Below are positions 49,065-58,208 of a stretch of DNA of 64,000 bases, one piece after another. Made by a program: the position numbers and the translations under genes. How positions within the stretch are numbered: position 1 is the stretch's first letter; each line of letters starts with the position of its first letter. The notes under the pieces were generated by a model. The model worked only from the letters and a program-made list of their open reading frames with translations. It was not told the origin of the DNA and did not search any database. Origin of the DNA: Palleronia sp. LCG004 (GTDB lineage: Bacteria > Pseudomonadota > Alphaproteobacteria > Rhodobacterales > Rhodobacteraceae); contig NZ_CP136759.1 in the NCBI RefSeq assembly GCF_032931615.1, forward strand, positions 1,302,001 to 1,366,000, in the 5' to 3' direction.

Positions 49065-49937
49065 TCACTCCCGGTTGCAAAGGGCAGCATCGAGGGCCGT
49101 GATTGCCGCCTCGATCTCCATCTCTGCCGAACCGGGTCCCAGTTCCGCGTCGAGCGCCAGACGCGTACGCGGTCCCATCAGCCCATCGATCGCTCCGATC
49201 TCGTGACCCGCATTGTCGAGCAGGCGTTGCAGCACCAGGATCGGCGTTCCTTCGCGCGGTACACCGTCGAGGCCGCATTCGTCGGCGGGCTGCAGGCTGA
49301 CGCCCAAGCGCGCATCGGGCCGCGTGGCCTCGCCACCCACTTCTTCGCCGGGCGGCGTGGTGGGCAGCTCGTTCTGTGCGCTCGGGCGGTCGGGCTCCCC
49401 AGGCGTCGAACTCGGCGCACGGACCACGGGTGCCGGTTCCCCCATCGCGAGTGCGGCAGCGGTGGCGAGACCTGCGCCGCTCTCCATCGGTGCGCCGTTG
49501 GCCGGCAGAGAGGCGAGCGGCAGGCCGTCCATCGTCCCGGACGGCTGCGACAGTATCGCACTGTTCACGCTCTCGCCGCGAAGGCAGGCGGCGATCTCAT
49601 CGGCGACAGGCTCTGCGCGTTCGGGCACCGCGCCGATGGCGTTGCGTGTGCAGGCGAGCGGGTCGCCCCCGCAACGCAGGTCGATGGCCCAGTCCGGATT
49701 CTCGCCTCTATCGGACAGCGTTGCCGAGAGATTCGAGAAGATACGGTAGACGTAGCCGGCCACGCGGCCTTCCTGCCAGAGCCCCGGATAGGTGGGCGAA
49801 GGCACATCGGCATACATGCGCTCCACCTCTACCGCGCCCGGCAGCGGTGTGTCGTAGGACGCCCCCACGCAAGGCTCTGCCCCCGCACCCGTGGCTGCGA
49901 GGGCGAGGCCCGCGGAAAAGTAGGCGAGCCCTTTCAC
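49065..49937 (-). CDS. Periplasmic protein with peptidoglycan-binding-like domain
   Basis: The product of 290 residues begins with a signal peptide (about 1-20, ending AGA), then a domain (about 30-120) with Cys89 and Cys96, a proline/serine-rich linker, and a C-terminal PG_binding_1-like helix bundle (about 232-264; LVLQRLLDNAGHEIGAIDG). The start is a GTG overlapping the DUF3131 stop (GTGA). It may tether the export machinery to the cell wall. No enzyme motif is seen. Confidence 0.7.
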   Translation of the reverse strand: MKGLAYFSAGLALAATGAGAEPCVGASYDTPLPGAVEVERMYADVPSPTYPGLWQEGRVAGYVYRIFSNLSATLSDRGENPDWAIDLRCGGDPLACTRNAIGAVPERAEPVADEIAACLRGESVNSAILSQPSGTMDGLPLASLPANGAPMESGAGLATAAALAMGEPAPVVRAPSSTPGEPDRPSAQNELPTTPPGEEVGGEATRPDARLGVSLQPADECGLDGVPREGTPILVLQRLLDNAGHEIGAIDGLMGPRTRLALDAELGPGSAEMEIEAAITALDAALCNRE

Positions 49938-51259
49938 CGCACCGACCGTATCAGGGGCCCGCTGGCGCGGAAGGCGAGTGCGGCCAGCACAACGGCGTTG
50001 GTGTTGGCCGTGACCGAACTGTTGAGCTCGCCTGTCGCCTCGTAGATGCCCTCGGCCCAACCCTGCTCAGGGTCAGCCGCGATCTCGAGCGCGTCGATCA
50101 GCTCATCCGTGTACTCGGTCCCGAAGAGCGCATTCCAGCCGAAGGCCGCCTTGGTCGCGATTGTGCGGCGGCTGTCCATCCGTTCGCCCTTGAAGCTCAG
50201 GACCGACCAAGGCGCGCCGCCGCCCCAGATCGTGGCGTAAGCGAAATAGGGTGCCTCGCTCAGATGGCTCTCGCTGACGGCGGTAAGAGTGCCGGTTTCG
50301 TGGTACCGTGCTTCCTGCGCCTCGTAGACCGCAGTGGCGAAGCGCGAGGACCGCGCGTCGAAGCCGAATTCCAGACCATCGAAAAGATATGGCTCGCTGA
50401 CCGTAAAGGCAGGCAGCGTGCCGCGATGCAGGCGCGTATCAACCGGAACGGGTATCCCTTCCACGTCGCGGACCATCAGGTTTTCCTTCACCTCATAGGC
50501 ACGGTAGGCATCGTATCCAAATAGCATCATGCCCTTTGCGGCGTATTGTTCATAGCCTACACGACCTTCCTGGTTGTGCCGTATCTCTCCTGCAACGATG
50601 TTCGTGCCCATGAGCTCTCCGTCGACTATCATGCTGTCGAGATCCCAGCCCGCAAGCAGCGCCTCGACCTCCGGCGCGAGACCGGGGTGGTTGCGCTCCA
50701 CCAGCCCCATCGCCGCGACGATGCGTGCCACGTCGAGCGCCGACCAACCAAGGCCCGTTTCGGAGGGCTTGTTGGTGTAATCCACAAGTTCCAGCGTGCG
50801 GGTGTGATAGGCCTTGTTGGGAAGTTTTCCGTCGAAAAGACGGAGCTTGCCGAGGCTGTCGATCACCTTGCCGATCCGCGCTTCCGCCTCTTCTCCGTCG
50901 ATGAGCTGCAACCGTTCTGCCGACAGGATCGCGACGATATAGGATCCGGTTTCCCACATCGTCGTGGAGGGATAGGCGTTGGCGGAGTTGACCAGCCCCG
51001 TCCCCTCGTCGACGTTGTTCTCGAAATAGGTCCACGCGATACGGGCATGCTCGAGATCGCGCTCGCTGCTCTCGCCCACGATCGCGAGAGGCAAGGGGTC
51101 TACAGCCTCAAGTCGCGTTGTCGGATCGGGGATCATCACGGTGGCCATGGGCTGCTCCCCCATCCCCTCGAGCCAGAGCACGAGCCCGAGCCCGACACCC
51201 AGGGCCGCAAGGAAGACGATGTGGCTTCGTGCCCGGATCAGGTTTTCTTGGAAAGTCAT
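49934..51259 (-). CDS. DUF3131 protein, membrane-anchored paralogue
   Basis: The product of 441 residues has an N-terminal transmembrane anchor (about 13-32) and a periplasmic DUF3131 region from about residue 65. The conserved block TGLVNSANAYPSTTMWETGSY (87-107, key PSTTMW 97-102) is shared with the second DUF3131 protein of this operon. DUF3131 proteins often lie next to cellulose-synthase-like transferases and look like helical glycosidase-type toroids, so a role in processing or binding the glycan is likely. It overlaps the GT2 gene by four bases. Confidence 0.8.
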   Translation of the reverse strand: MTFQENLIRARSHIVFLAALGVGLGLVLWLEGMGEQPMATVMIPDPTTRLEAVDPLPLAIVGESSERDLEHARIAWTYFENNVDEGTGLVNSANAYPSTTMWETGSYIVAILSAERLQLIDGEEAEARIGKVIDSLGKLRLFDGKLPNKAYHTRTLELVDYTNKPSETGLGWSALDVARIVAAMGLVERNHPGLAPEVEALLAGWDLDSMIVDGELMGTNIVAGEIRHNQEGRVGYEQYAAKGMMLFGYDAYRAYEVKENLMVRDVEGIPVPVDTRLHRGTLPAFTVSEPYLFDGLEFGFDARSSRFATAVYEAQEARYHETGTLTAVSESHLSEAPYFAYATIWGGGAPWSVLSFKGERMDSRRTIATKAAFGWNALFGTEYTDELIDALEIAADPEQGWAEGIYEATGELNSSVTANTNAVVLAALAFRASGPLIRSVR

Positions 51260-53079
51260 TCGATGCCGTCCTTCTTGTCAAGAGGTTGCCAGAGCGCGGC
51301 AGAAACCATGCCCATCATGGCCGCGCAGTTGTTGATGCCCCACAGGATGTTGGTGACGACGCCTGTGGCCGAATGCTCCGTGCCTCCGATGGCCAATGCT
51401 CCGACGGCCCAGAGCGCGCCTGCGACCGTCAGGCCGATCACCGCAATCTGCGGCTGCACGAGGTGAAGCGACCGGCCGGACTGTCGGTCCTTGGGGGTCA
51501 CCTTGAACGCGATCTTCCGGCCGCGAAGCACGGTCCAGAGCGCCTTCAACCCCAGGGGGAAGAAGGCGAGGTAGCTGGCCTTGGGCGCGTAGCCCGCGAC
51601 CCCCCACGTCCCCACCATCATGGCCAGCTCCAGCGTCACGAGGAACGGGATCACGTGAAGAAAGAAATCCGTCGTATAGGCCGAGACCGGCGCGATACCC
51701 GAGAAGAGGTAGATGATGGGCGCAGCAAGGAAGATGACGTTCCAGATCGAACCCAGGTAGGAATAGAATGTAGCCGCATACATCATTCGTTGCGCGAAGG
51801 TCAGGCCCGGACGGAAAAGCGGGTTGTCGTTGATCAAGATGTCGAGACTGCCGCCCGCGTATTTGTAGCGCTGGATGGTCCAGGTCAGCAGATCTTGGGG
51901 CGAAAGCATCTTCGACTCGATCGTCGGGTGCAGGATCGATTTCCAGCCCCGCTCGCGGTCGGAATGCAGCACGATCGAGGTGTAGATGTCCTCCGAGACG
52001 TGGAACTTGTAGGGCGTCAACGCCTCCTGCGTCACGGCTTCGGTGCGGATCGCCTCCATCAGTTCGGGCGAGACGCGGGTTTCCCGGCTTTCGAGCGTGA
52101 TCTCTTCCTCGGTGGCGATCACGCGCGCCTCGACGTTGTCGCCGAATTTGCGGAGGGCCGCTTCCATCACGGCCTCGCGCCGGTGGATAGAGCCCGCTCC
52201 GCAGCAGAACGCCGCGTTGGCCCAGTTCCGCCGCCGCTGGATCACGTCGTAGAACATCTGAGGGTCGTTGACGAAGGGGTCGTAGCCGAGCGTGACCCGG
52301 CCGAGGAACCGCTCGGCGACCTTGCCCGTGCGGCCGCCCCGCTCGCCAAAGCGGCGTGCCAGCCGCTGCGTCAATCCCTCGCCCTCGGGCAGGTCATAGA
52401 ACCATTGCGGCGTCTGCACCCAAGCCATCTTCGGATCGCGAAAATGACCGAGGGTGCGGGACAGCAATGTAGGCAGTGGCCGCGTATCGGCGTCACAGAT
52501 CACCAGGAAATCGCCCGAGGTCTGCTCCATCGCGTTGCGAAGGTTACCGGCCTTGAACCCCTCGTTGGTATCGCGCGTGATGTATCCCACCCCCTCTTCC
52601 TCGGCGACTGCGCGCATGACGTCGCGACGACCATCGTCGAGGACGTGGATGCGCACGTCGATCGGATGCGGATATTCCAGCATCTTGGCATCACGGATGC
52701 CGAGCCGCACGAGCTCTGGCTCCTCATTGTACGTTGCGAAGAGAATATCGACCGCGATCGGACGCCCGGCCTCGAAGCTGCCGGGGTCCACGTCCTCGAT
52801 CAGCGCCGGTGCCTCGGGGAAGGTGACCGGCTGGTCCTTCCAGAGGTTGAAGACGAAGAGGATCAGCCCGAGATAGGCCATCGTTTCGGCCAGCACCAAG
52901 GGCAGAGCGAACCACATCGCGTCGTAGTTCAGCGAATGCAGCCAACGCCAGCCGACATACCAGCCACCGACGACCAGTGCGAGCGTGGCCAGAAATTGCC
53001 AGAGCGTCTCGCGAGTGACGGAATATGCCAGCGGTTCGGGCGGGACGCGGTTCTCGTATGCGCGGAAATAGTCGTCCAT
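51256..53079 (-). CDS. Cellulose-synthase-like glycosyltransferase family 2 protein
   Basis: A membrane polymerase of 607 residues with two N-terminal spans (about 28-50, 58-80), a cytoplasmic GT2 domain and five or more C-terminal spans. Catalytic elements: FATYNEEPE, DDG at 148-150, DAD at 196-198, TPQWF at 223-227, SED at 362-364 and QRYKY at 403-407 in place of the usual QxxRW. An insertion of about 55 residues (302-360) lies between the acceptor-site segment FCCGAGS and the SED motif. No PilZ domain is fused to it. Start ATG ends at 53079 with GAGGAGG upstream. The sugar is unknown. Confidence 0.88.
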   Translation of the reverse strand: MDDYFRAYENRVPPEPLAYSVTRETLWQFLATLALVVGGWYVGWRWLHSLNYDAMWFALPLVLAETMAYLGLILFVFNLWKDQPVTFPEAPALIEDVDPGSFEAGRPIAVDILFATYNEEPELVRLGIRDAKMLEYPHPIDVRIHVLDDGRRDVMRAVAEEEGVGYITRDTNEGFKAGNLRNAMEQTSGDFLVICDADTRPLPTLLSRTLGHFRDPKMAWVQTPQWFYDLPEGEGLTQRLARRFGERGGRTGKVAERFLGRVTLGYDPFVNDPQMFYDVIQRRRNWANAAFCCGAGSIHRREAVMEAALRKFGDNVEARVIATEEEITLESRETRVSPELMEAIRTEAVTQEALTPYKFHVSEDIYTSIVLHSDRERGWKSILHPTIESKMLSPQDLLTWTIQRYKYAGGSLDILINDNPLFRPGLTFAQRMMYAATFYSYLGSIWNVIFLAAPIIYLFSGIAPVSAYTTDFFLHVIPFLVTLELAMMVGTWGVAGYAPKASYLAFFPLGLKALWTVLRGRKIAFKVTPKDRQSGRSLHLVQPQIAVIGLTVAGALWAVGALAIGGTEHSATGVVTNILWGINNCAAMMGMVSAALWQPLDKKDGIE

Positions 53080-53089
53080 CTCAGCCTCC

Positions 53090-54241
53090 TCAGGCCTGCT
53101 GCGCCGGGGGGAGCCGGCTCCAGTTCCAGGGCGCGGGCCCGAGACCGATGGTCCAGGCCACGGGCTTGAAGCGGCCGATCGCGATCGCCAGAAGGACTGC
53201 GGCGGGCATAACCAGCACAAAGCGGGAAACGACGATCACCGTAGGCGACATGATCGCCGCGAGACCCGACTTGACCGCCGCGATGTCGTAGAGGTCGATG
53301 ACCATCGGATGCACGAGGTAGACGCCGAACGTGTACTTTGCGAGTTTCGACCAGCGCGGCGACCAGGTCAGATACTGACCGCCGAGAAACAGGCTGAACA
53401 TGAAGAGCGGCATCAGGAAGTGACCGTAATAGTCCCACCCCGCACGGATGCCCCATTCGCCGTTCAGGAGCGCGTAGCCGAAGAATGGCAGCGTCGCGAT
53501 GTAGGCTATTGAGGCGAAGTAGAAGGCACCTCGACGGATGAGCTTCGACTCGCCCCGCGGGATGCCATCCTTCCAGAGCCCATAGAGTGCGAAAGCCGCA
53601 AACCCGTAGCCCACATAGCCACAAACCTTGACGATCCGGATAAGGTACTCCCGCACGAGCGAGTCAATGTCGAGTGACCAGATCCAGGCATGGGCATGGT
53701 TCATGGCGCCCAAAGTTGCGAAGAGCGAAACGCCCAGGATCGGATAGCGCATCGCGAGCCGCATGACGGGGAAGAACAGGAAGAGCGCGAAGAGCGTCGG
53801 CAGAAAGTGCATGTGGTATTGCGACTTGCCGAGCAGGAAGAAAGCGAGCCAGGTCTGCCAGTGGCTGAGTTGCTCGAGGTAATACGGCACGTAACCGAAG
53901 GCATCGGCCTTCACGAGCCGGAAGAACGCATAGAAGACCGTCCAGAACGCGAACGGGATCAAGAGCCGCTCGGCCTGCGTCGCGATCGCCGACCGGTAGG
54001 GTGGACGATGCCGGTCCACCCGCATCGCCATTAGAAAGAGCGAGAAGAAGAAAAACATCTCCGACCCTGAGAATTCCGCGATGGAACGCAGAAAGACGGG
54101 TACGAACCTTTCACCCGCGCTGGCGTCGGGGAAAGGACGGCCGGCGAAATCCGTGGTCGAGTGGATCAGGACCACACCGATTGCGGCCATGACGCGGTTC
54201 GCGTCGAACCAGGTGAGGCGGGGCTTTCCGGACTTGCTCAT
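53090..54241 (-). CDS. Acyltransferase family 3 (OpgC-like) membrane protein
   Basis: The product of 383 residues has about ten hydrophobic spans and the acyltransferase-3 N-terminal pattern: Asp13, Arg16 and the catalytic-type His27 in LTWFDANRVMAAIGVVLIHS. Members add acetyl or succinyl groups to periplasmic glucans and exopolysaccharides. Start overlaps the upstream DUF3131 stop by four bases, and the GT2 gene begins 10 bases downstream. It is the likely source of acyl groups that the terminal esterase could remove. Confidence 0.88.
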   Translation of the reverse strand: MSKSGKPRLTWFDANRVMAAIGVVLIHSTTDFAGRPFPDASAGERFVPVFLRSIAEFSGSEMFFFFSLFLMAMRVDRHRPPYRSAIATQAERLLIPFAFWTVFYAFFRLVKADAFGYVPYYLEQLSHWQTWLAFFLLGKSQYHMHFLPTLFALFLFFPVMRLAMRYPILGVSLFATLGAMNHAHAWIWSLDIDSLVREYLIRIVKVCGYVGYGFAAFALYGLWKDGIPRGESKLIRRGAFYFASIAYIATLPFFGYALLNGEWGIRAGWDYYGHFLMPLFMFSLFLGGQYLTWSPRWSKLAKYTFGVYLVHPMVIDLYDIAAVKSGLAAIMSPTVIVVSRFVLVMPAAVLLAIAIGRFKPVAWTIGLGPAPWNWSRLPPAQQA

Positions 54242-56112
54242 CTTTGGCTCCAGTTCGCGGTGCAGGCACGTGGAAGGACGATCCTTGGCTTCGGCTTGGC
54301 GAAGACCTGTTCCTCGGGGTGGCATTCGGTCGCCGCGATCCCGTCGGCAGTGTCGATCGGGCGGCAGTAGCGGAAATCGTCCCAAGCGACGGCGTATTGT
54401 GGCTCAGGCAAGTCACCGCAGGCGCAGCAGGACACTTCCTTCACCATCGGTTCGGGCAGGCACTTGTTCTTGCGGATGTCGGACTGCGAGAACGCCATGT
54501 CCCAGTACTGGGTGTTGTCGTTCAGCCGCTGGAGGATCGGCCCTTGCACCTTGTAGAGAAGTGCAGCCAGGATGATCCCGTTGTTGTTGGCGGTCTGCAG
54601 CGGGATGTAGCCGTTGCCGTTCTCGTAGAGGCCCTCGTAGAAGCCGAATTCGGGATCAGAGAGGTCCGCCACCGCCTCGAAGAGGGTGTCGGTATAAGGC
54701 ACGTCCCAGAGCGCCCACATGCCGATCGCGGCCTTGGCGGCGACGGCGGCGCGGTCCGGCTGATAGACCTGGCTGGGGTCGAGGGTGTTCCACGCATAGC
54801 CGTCGGCAAAGATCGAGTCGTAGACGAAGTAGGGCTTGCCATCGACCTGATGCTCGGAACGGGCGGTCAGGATCCCGGTCTGCTCGAAGCGGCGCTGCTG
54901 CACGAGGAAAATGCGGTGTGCGAACTCCGCGCGCCACCCTTGGCTGGCCACACCCGGCCACCCGTCATCGCGCTGCGGAAGATCCCAACCGAGTTCCAGC
55001 CCGTCGAGCAAGTAGCTCTCGGTCAGAACGTAATTCTGGTTCTTGAAGACCCGCGGATCGCGACCGTCATAAGGCACATCCACATCATAGATGCGGGTAT
55101 AGGCCAGCGGCTCGGGGTCGAGTGCGCCGGGCACGTCGAAGCCCCACAAGGCAAAGCCCTTGGCGGCATATTCCTCGTAGCCGAGACGGCCTTCCTGAAC
55201 GTAGCGATTCTCGCCATCGCCCGTGACGATGGATCCGAAGAGCCGGCCGTCGTCGCCAACCATATTGCAGAAACTCCAGCGCATCGGAATGTTGTCGACG
55301 CTGTTGGCGAGATAGGGATAGCGTTGCTTAAGGATCTGGAGCCAGTTCAGCATCCGCCCGATATCGAGCACCGAGAACCCGACCTCGCCGGGCTGGTTTG
55401 CGTAGTTCACCTTCTCGCCGGTCTCGGTGTTGTACACCTTGTTGGGTGCCTCGCCCCGATAGAGGTCGAGATTGCGCAAGGTCGCGATGAGTTTGGTGGC
55501 GCGGTCATCGAAGGTGCGCTTGTCGATGATCCCGAGTTCGTAGGCGGCAACCAGCCCGCTGATATAGGAGGCGGTGTCCCACATGGTCGTCGACGGGTAC
55601 GACCCGACCGCGTTCACGAGGCCGGTCTCGGGCTGGTATCGCTTCTCGAAATAGGACCAGGCGGTGCGGGCCATCGCCATCTCACGCTCGGTAAGCGGGC
55701 CGCGCCGACCAAAGACGTAGTCTGGATCGACTTCGCCATAAACGGGATCTTCCACGCGCGACAACGGCTGTGCCGCGGGTGTGAGGAGCGATCGCAGATC
55801 AGGCAGGCCCGAGCCAGCCGGACGCGACCAGAGCGGCGCAAGATCCACAGGCTGCCCTGCCCCGCCGGTGACCGCAGCGGCACCGGCATCCCCGCTATCC
55901 GGACCCGCAGGAATCAATGCAGGCAGCAAGGCTTCGGGTTCGTCCGCCTCTACCACCGTGGCGGAATTTCCGCCGGATGGCGCAGCGGCGACGAGTTCGG
56001 CCCAGGCGGCCGGCTCGGCGTTGAGATCCTCCGCCCATGCCGTGAGCGAGCCGTCGCAGAGGAAGATCGCACTCGTCAGCGCGCAGGTCAGGAAGGGAAG
56101 GCGTGGTGTCAT
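54238..56112 (-). CDS. DUF3131 protein, exported paralogue
   Basis: The product of 624 residues has a signal peptide (about 1-27), a low-complexity Ala/Gly/Pro region (35-120), the DUF3131 domain (about 140-560; TGLVNAVGSYPSTTMWDTASY, key 173-178) and a cysteine-rich tail (CLPEPMVKEVSCCACGDLPEP and three more cysteines). It is longer than the membrane-anchored paralogue and has no anchor. It overlaps the histidine-kinase gene by four bases and the acyltransferase gene by four. Confidence 0.8.
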   Translation of the reverse strand: MTPRLPFLTCALTSAIFLCDGSLTAWAEDLNAEPAAWAELVAAAPSGGNSATVVEADEPEALLPALIPAGPDSGDAGAAAVTGGAGQPVDLAPLWSRPAGSGLPDLRSLLTPAAQPLSRVEDPVYGEVDPDYVFGRRGPLTEREMAMARTAWSYFEKRYQPETGLVNAVGSYPSTTMWDTASYISGLVAAYELGIIDKRTFDDRATKLIATLRNLDLYRGEAPNKVYNTETGEKVNYANQPGEVGFSVLDIGRMLNWLQILKQRYPYLANSVDNIPMRWSFCNMVGDDGRLFGSIVTGDGENRYVQEGRLGYEEYAAKGFALWGFDVPGALDPEPLAYTRIYDVDVPYDGRDPRVFKNQNYVLTESYLLDGLELGWDLPQRDDGWPGVASQGWRAEFAHRIFLVQQRRFEQTGILTARSEHQVDGKPYFVYDSIFADGYAWNTLDPSQVYQPDRAAVAAKAAIGMWALWDVPYTDTLFEAVADLSDPEFGFYEGLYENGNGYIPLQTANNNGIILAALLYKVQGPILQRLNDNTQYWDMAFSQSDIRKNKCLPEPMVKEVSCCACGDLPEPQYAVAWDDFRYCRPIDTADGIAATECHPEEQVFAKPKPRIVLPRACTANWSQR

Positions 56113-58208
56113 GCGGTCTCTCCTTTGCGTCGGTGGAGGTCGGTTCGGTCCGGGTCGGAATTGTGCGCGCCAAGGCCGAGCGGGTCTGCCAAGCTCGCCG
56201 CGAGCTGCGGTCGAGTCACGGGTTTGATCAGGATGTTGGAGATGCCGACGGCGAGACACGCTTCCCGTTCGGTTTGCGTCGCGTTGGCCGTCAGCGCCAC
56301 GATCGGGGTATGACGGGCGGATCCCGCCCGGATCGCGCGGGCCGCTTCAAAGCCGTCCATCACCGGCATCGAGAGGTCCATGAAGATGAGGTCGTAGTCG
56401 AACCGCTCTGCCGCCTCGACGGCCTCCTTGCCGTTCGCCACGAAATCCACCTTCTGCCCGAGCGCCTGAAGCATGGCACGCGCCACGATCTGATTGGTCG
56501 GATTGTCCTCGGCGACGAGGATGCGCATTGGCTTCAGTATGTTTGGAACGTCCTTGCCCGGGGCGTCTACCCGCGGTTCTGCTGGCTGGACTGGAATATC
56601 CATCCAGAAGGTCGACCCCGCGCCTTCGGCACTGGAAAAGCCCATCTCGCCGCCCATCAATTCAGCAAGGCTGCGGCAAATCGAAAGGCCGAGGCCAGTG
56701 CCGCCGAAACGGCGGGTATAGGAGGCGTCGAGCTGGTCGTAGCGACCGAAGACCTTGTGATGATTGGCCTTCGGTATGCCAAGGCCGCTATCCTCGACTG
56801 CGAAGCGCAGGCTGGGCGCTGCGTTCGGCTCCTTCGAAATCCGGCTTACGCGGATCACGACACGGCCGTCGGGCGTGAACTTGACGGCGTTGCTGACGAG
56901 GTTCGAGAGGACCTGGCGGATCCTTCCGGAATCGGCCGTGATCCAGGTTGGGACGTCTCGATCGACCGCACCGTCAAGCCGGATGCCTTTCTCGCACGCC
57001 TTCTGGGCGTAGAGATCGACGACGCTCTGGATAAGCGAAGGCAAGTCGAACGGTGCCACCTCGACCTCGAGCTTGCCGGCCTCGATCTTGGAAGCGTCCA
57101 AGATGTCGTTGAGGATTACAAGAAGGGTGTCAGCACTGGCGCGGGCAATACGGAGTTGGTCGCGCTGTTCGCATCCAAAGGCCGCATCGTCGAGCGCGCC
57201 GAGCATTCCGATGACGCCATTCATGGGCGTGCGCAGTTCATGACTGATTACGGCCAGAAATTCGCTCTTGGCCGCGTTGGCGCGTTCGGCGGCGGCGACG
57301 GCTTCGCGCAGATCTGCCTCGCGTCGAACCTCGTCCGTCACGTCGCGGATCACGCCTGTCAGGATCTCGGCCTCGCCTCTATCGTCGTAACTCATCTCCA
57401 TTGCGGCACGCACGTGTCGGTAAGCGCCATCGGCGTGACGCATCCGGAAATCGACTGTCGCAAGCCGCTTCTCCAGGGGAGCGTGAGGCTCGTAGATTAC
57501 TTGAAGCTTCGCTTCGAGCTGCGCCCGCTCCTCCTCATCGGGCAGAAGTTCGGGAAGCGGTGCCGGTCCTGCCTCGGGATCGCGTCCAAGCAAGTCGTAA
57601 AGTTCCTTGGACCATTCGACCGTTTCGCTCGCGACCGTCAGGCGAAAGCTTCCCAGACGGGCAACCCTTTGTGCCGCAGCGAGGTGGCGCTCGCTCTCCT
57701 TGAGGCGTCGCTTGGCGCAGGCTGTTTCGGTAATATCTCGGACGGTCGAGATCATGCTGACCGGATGTCCGTCCATGTCGGCGCGGAGCTCGGAAAGGGA
57801 TTCGACCTCTACAAACGTTCCGTCCGTCCGCCGCATCCCAAAGCTGATTTCGCGTCGCACGGGCGCGCCTGTGCGGGCGGATTCGTCCAAGGCCCGCCGC
57901 TCGCTTTCCACGATCCGGTCGAGATCCCCCGGCGCGACAAGCGCCGCAAACTCGGTGCCGTTCATCACTCCGCCCGGGGCGAGACCGAAAAGACGGGCGT
58001 ATTCGTCCGACCAGACGACCTTGTCGCGTGAGAAGTCCCACCTGACTGTCCCCATCCGAGCAATGCGCTGTGCCTCGGCCAGCTCGTGGGTGAGTGCAGC
58101 CACCCGCCGACGATGGGCCCTCCCGTGAACGACGAGGGCCGCGAGCAGCGCGATCGAAGCGAGCGTTACCAAGGTGCATGCCCAGTGGGCCGTGGCGAAC
58201 GCGATCAC
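56109..58208 (-). CDS. Membrane hybrid histidine kinase with two PAS domains
   Basis: The 699-residue protein has one N-terminal membrane span (about 8-28), two PAS domains (about 45-160 and 175-295), a HisKA domain with phospho-acceptor His323 (ISHELRTPMNG), HATPase boxes (N-box SNLVSNAVKF, DSGLGIP, GGTGLGLSI) and a C-terminal receiver with Asp611 and Lys662. It has no Hpt domain, so phosphate must pass onward through another protein. Sandwiched between the RsbW-like kinase and the first glycan gene with overlaps on both sides, it probably controls the SpoIIE phosphatase receiver or the operon. Confidence 0.93.
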   Translation of the reverse strand: MIAFATAHWACTLVTLASIALLAALVVHGRAHRRRVAALTHELAEAQRIARMGTVRWDFSRDKVVWSDEYARLFGLAPGGVMNGTEFAALVAPGDLDRIVESERRALDESARTGAPVRREISFGMRRTDGTFVEVESLSELRADMDGHPVSMISTVRDITETACAKRRLKESERHLAAAQRVARLGSFRLTVASETVEWSKELYDLLGRDPEAGPAPLPELLPDEEERAQLEAKLQVIYEPHAPLEKRLATVDFRMRHADGAYRHVRAAMEMSYDDRGEAEILTGVIRDVTDEVRREADLREAVAAAERANAAKSEFLAVISHELRTPMNGVIGMLGALDDAAFGCEQRDQLRIARASADTLLVILNDILDASKIEAGKLEVEVAPFDLPSLIQSVVDLYAQKACEKGIRLDGAVDRDVPTWITADSGRIRQVLSNLVSNAVKFTPDGRVVIRVSRISKEPNAAPSLRFAVEDSGLGIPKANHHKVFGRYDQLDASYTRRFGGTGLGLSICRSLAELMGGEMGFSSAEGAGSTFWMDIPVQPAEPRVDAPGKDVPNILKPMRILVAEDNPTNQIVARAMLQALGQKVDFVANGKEAVEAAERFDYDLIFMDLSMPVMDGFEAARAIRAGSARHTPIVALTANATQTEREACLAVGISNILIKPVTRPQLAASLADPLGLGAHNSDPDRTDLHRRKGETA

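Noticed and set aside
51118..53169. A 683-codon plus-strand frame opposite the GT2 gene
   Set aside because: Antisense shadow; the GT2 catalytic motifs are on the minus strand.
54244..56313. A 689-codon open frame on the plus strand opposite the exported DUF3131 gene
   Set aside because: It is an antisense shadow caused by high GC; the minus-strand frame has signal peptide, conserved blocks and gene overlaps on both sides.
56103..58031. A 642-codon plus-strand frame opposite the hybrid histidine kinase
   Set aside because: The minus strand encodes a complete PAS-kinase-receiver protein; the plus frame has no recognisable domain.
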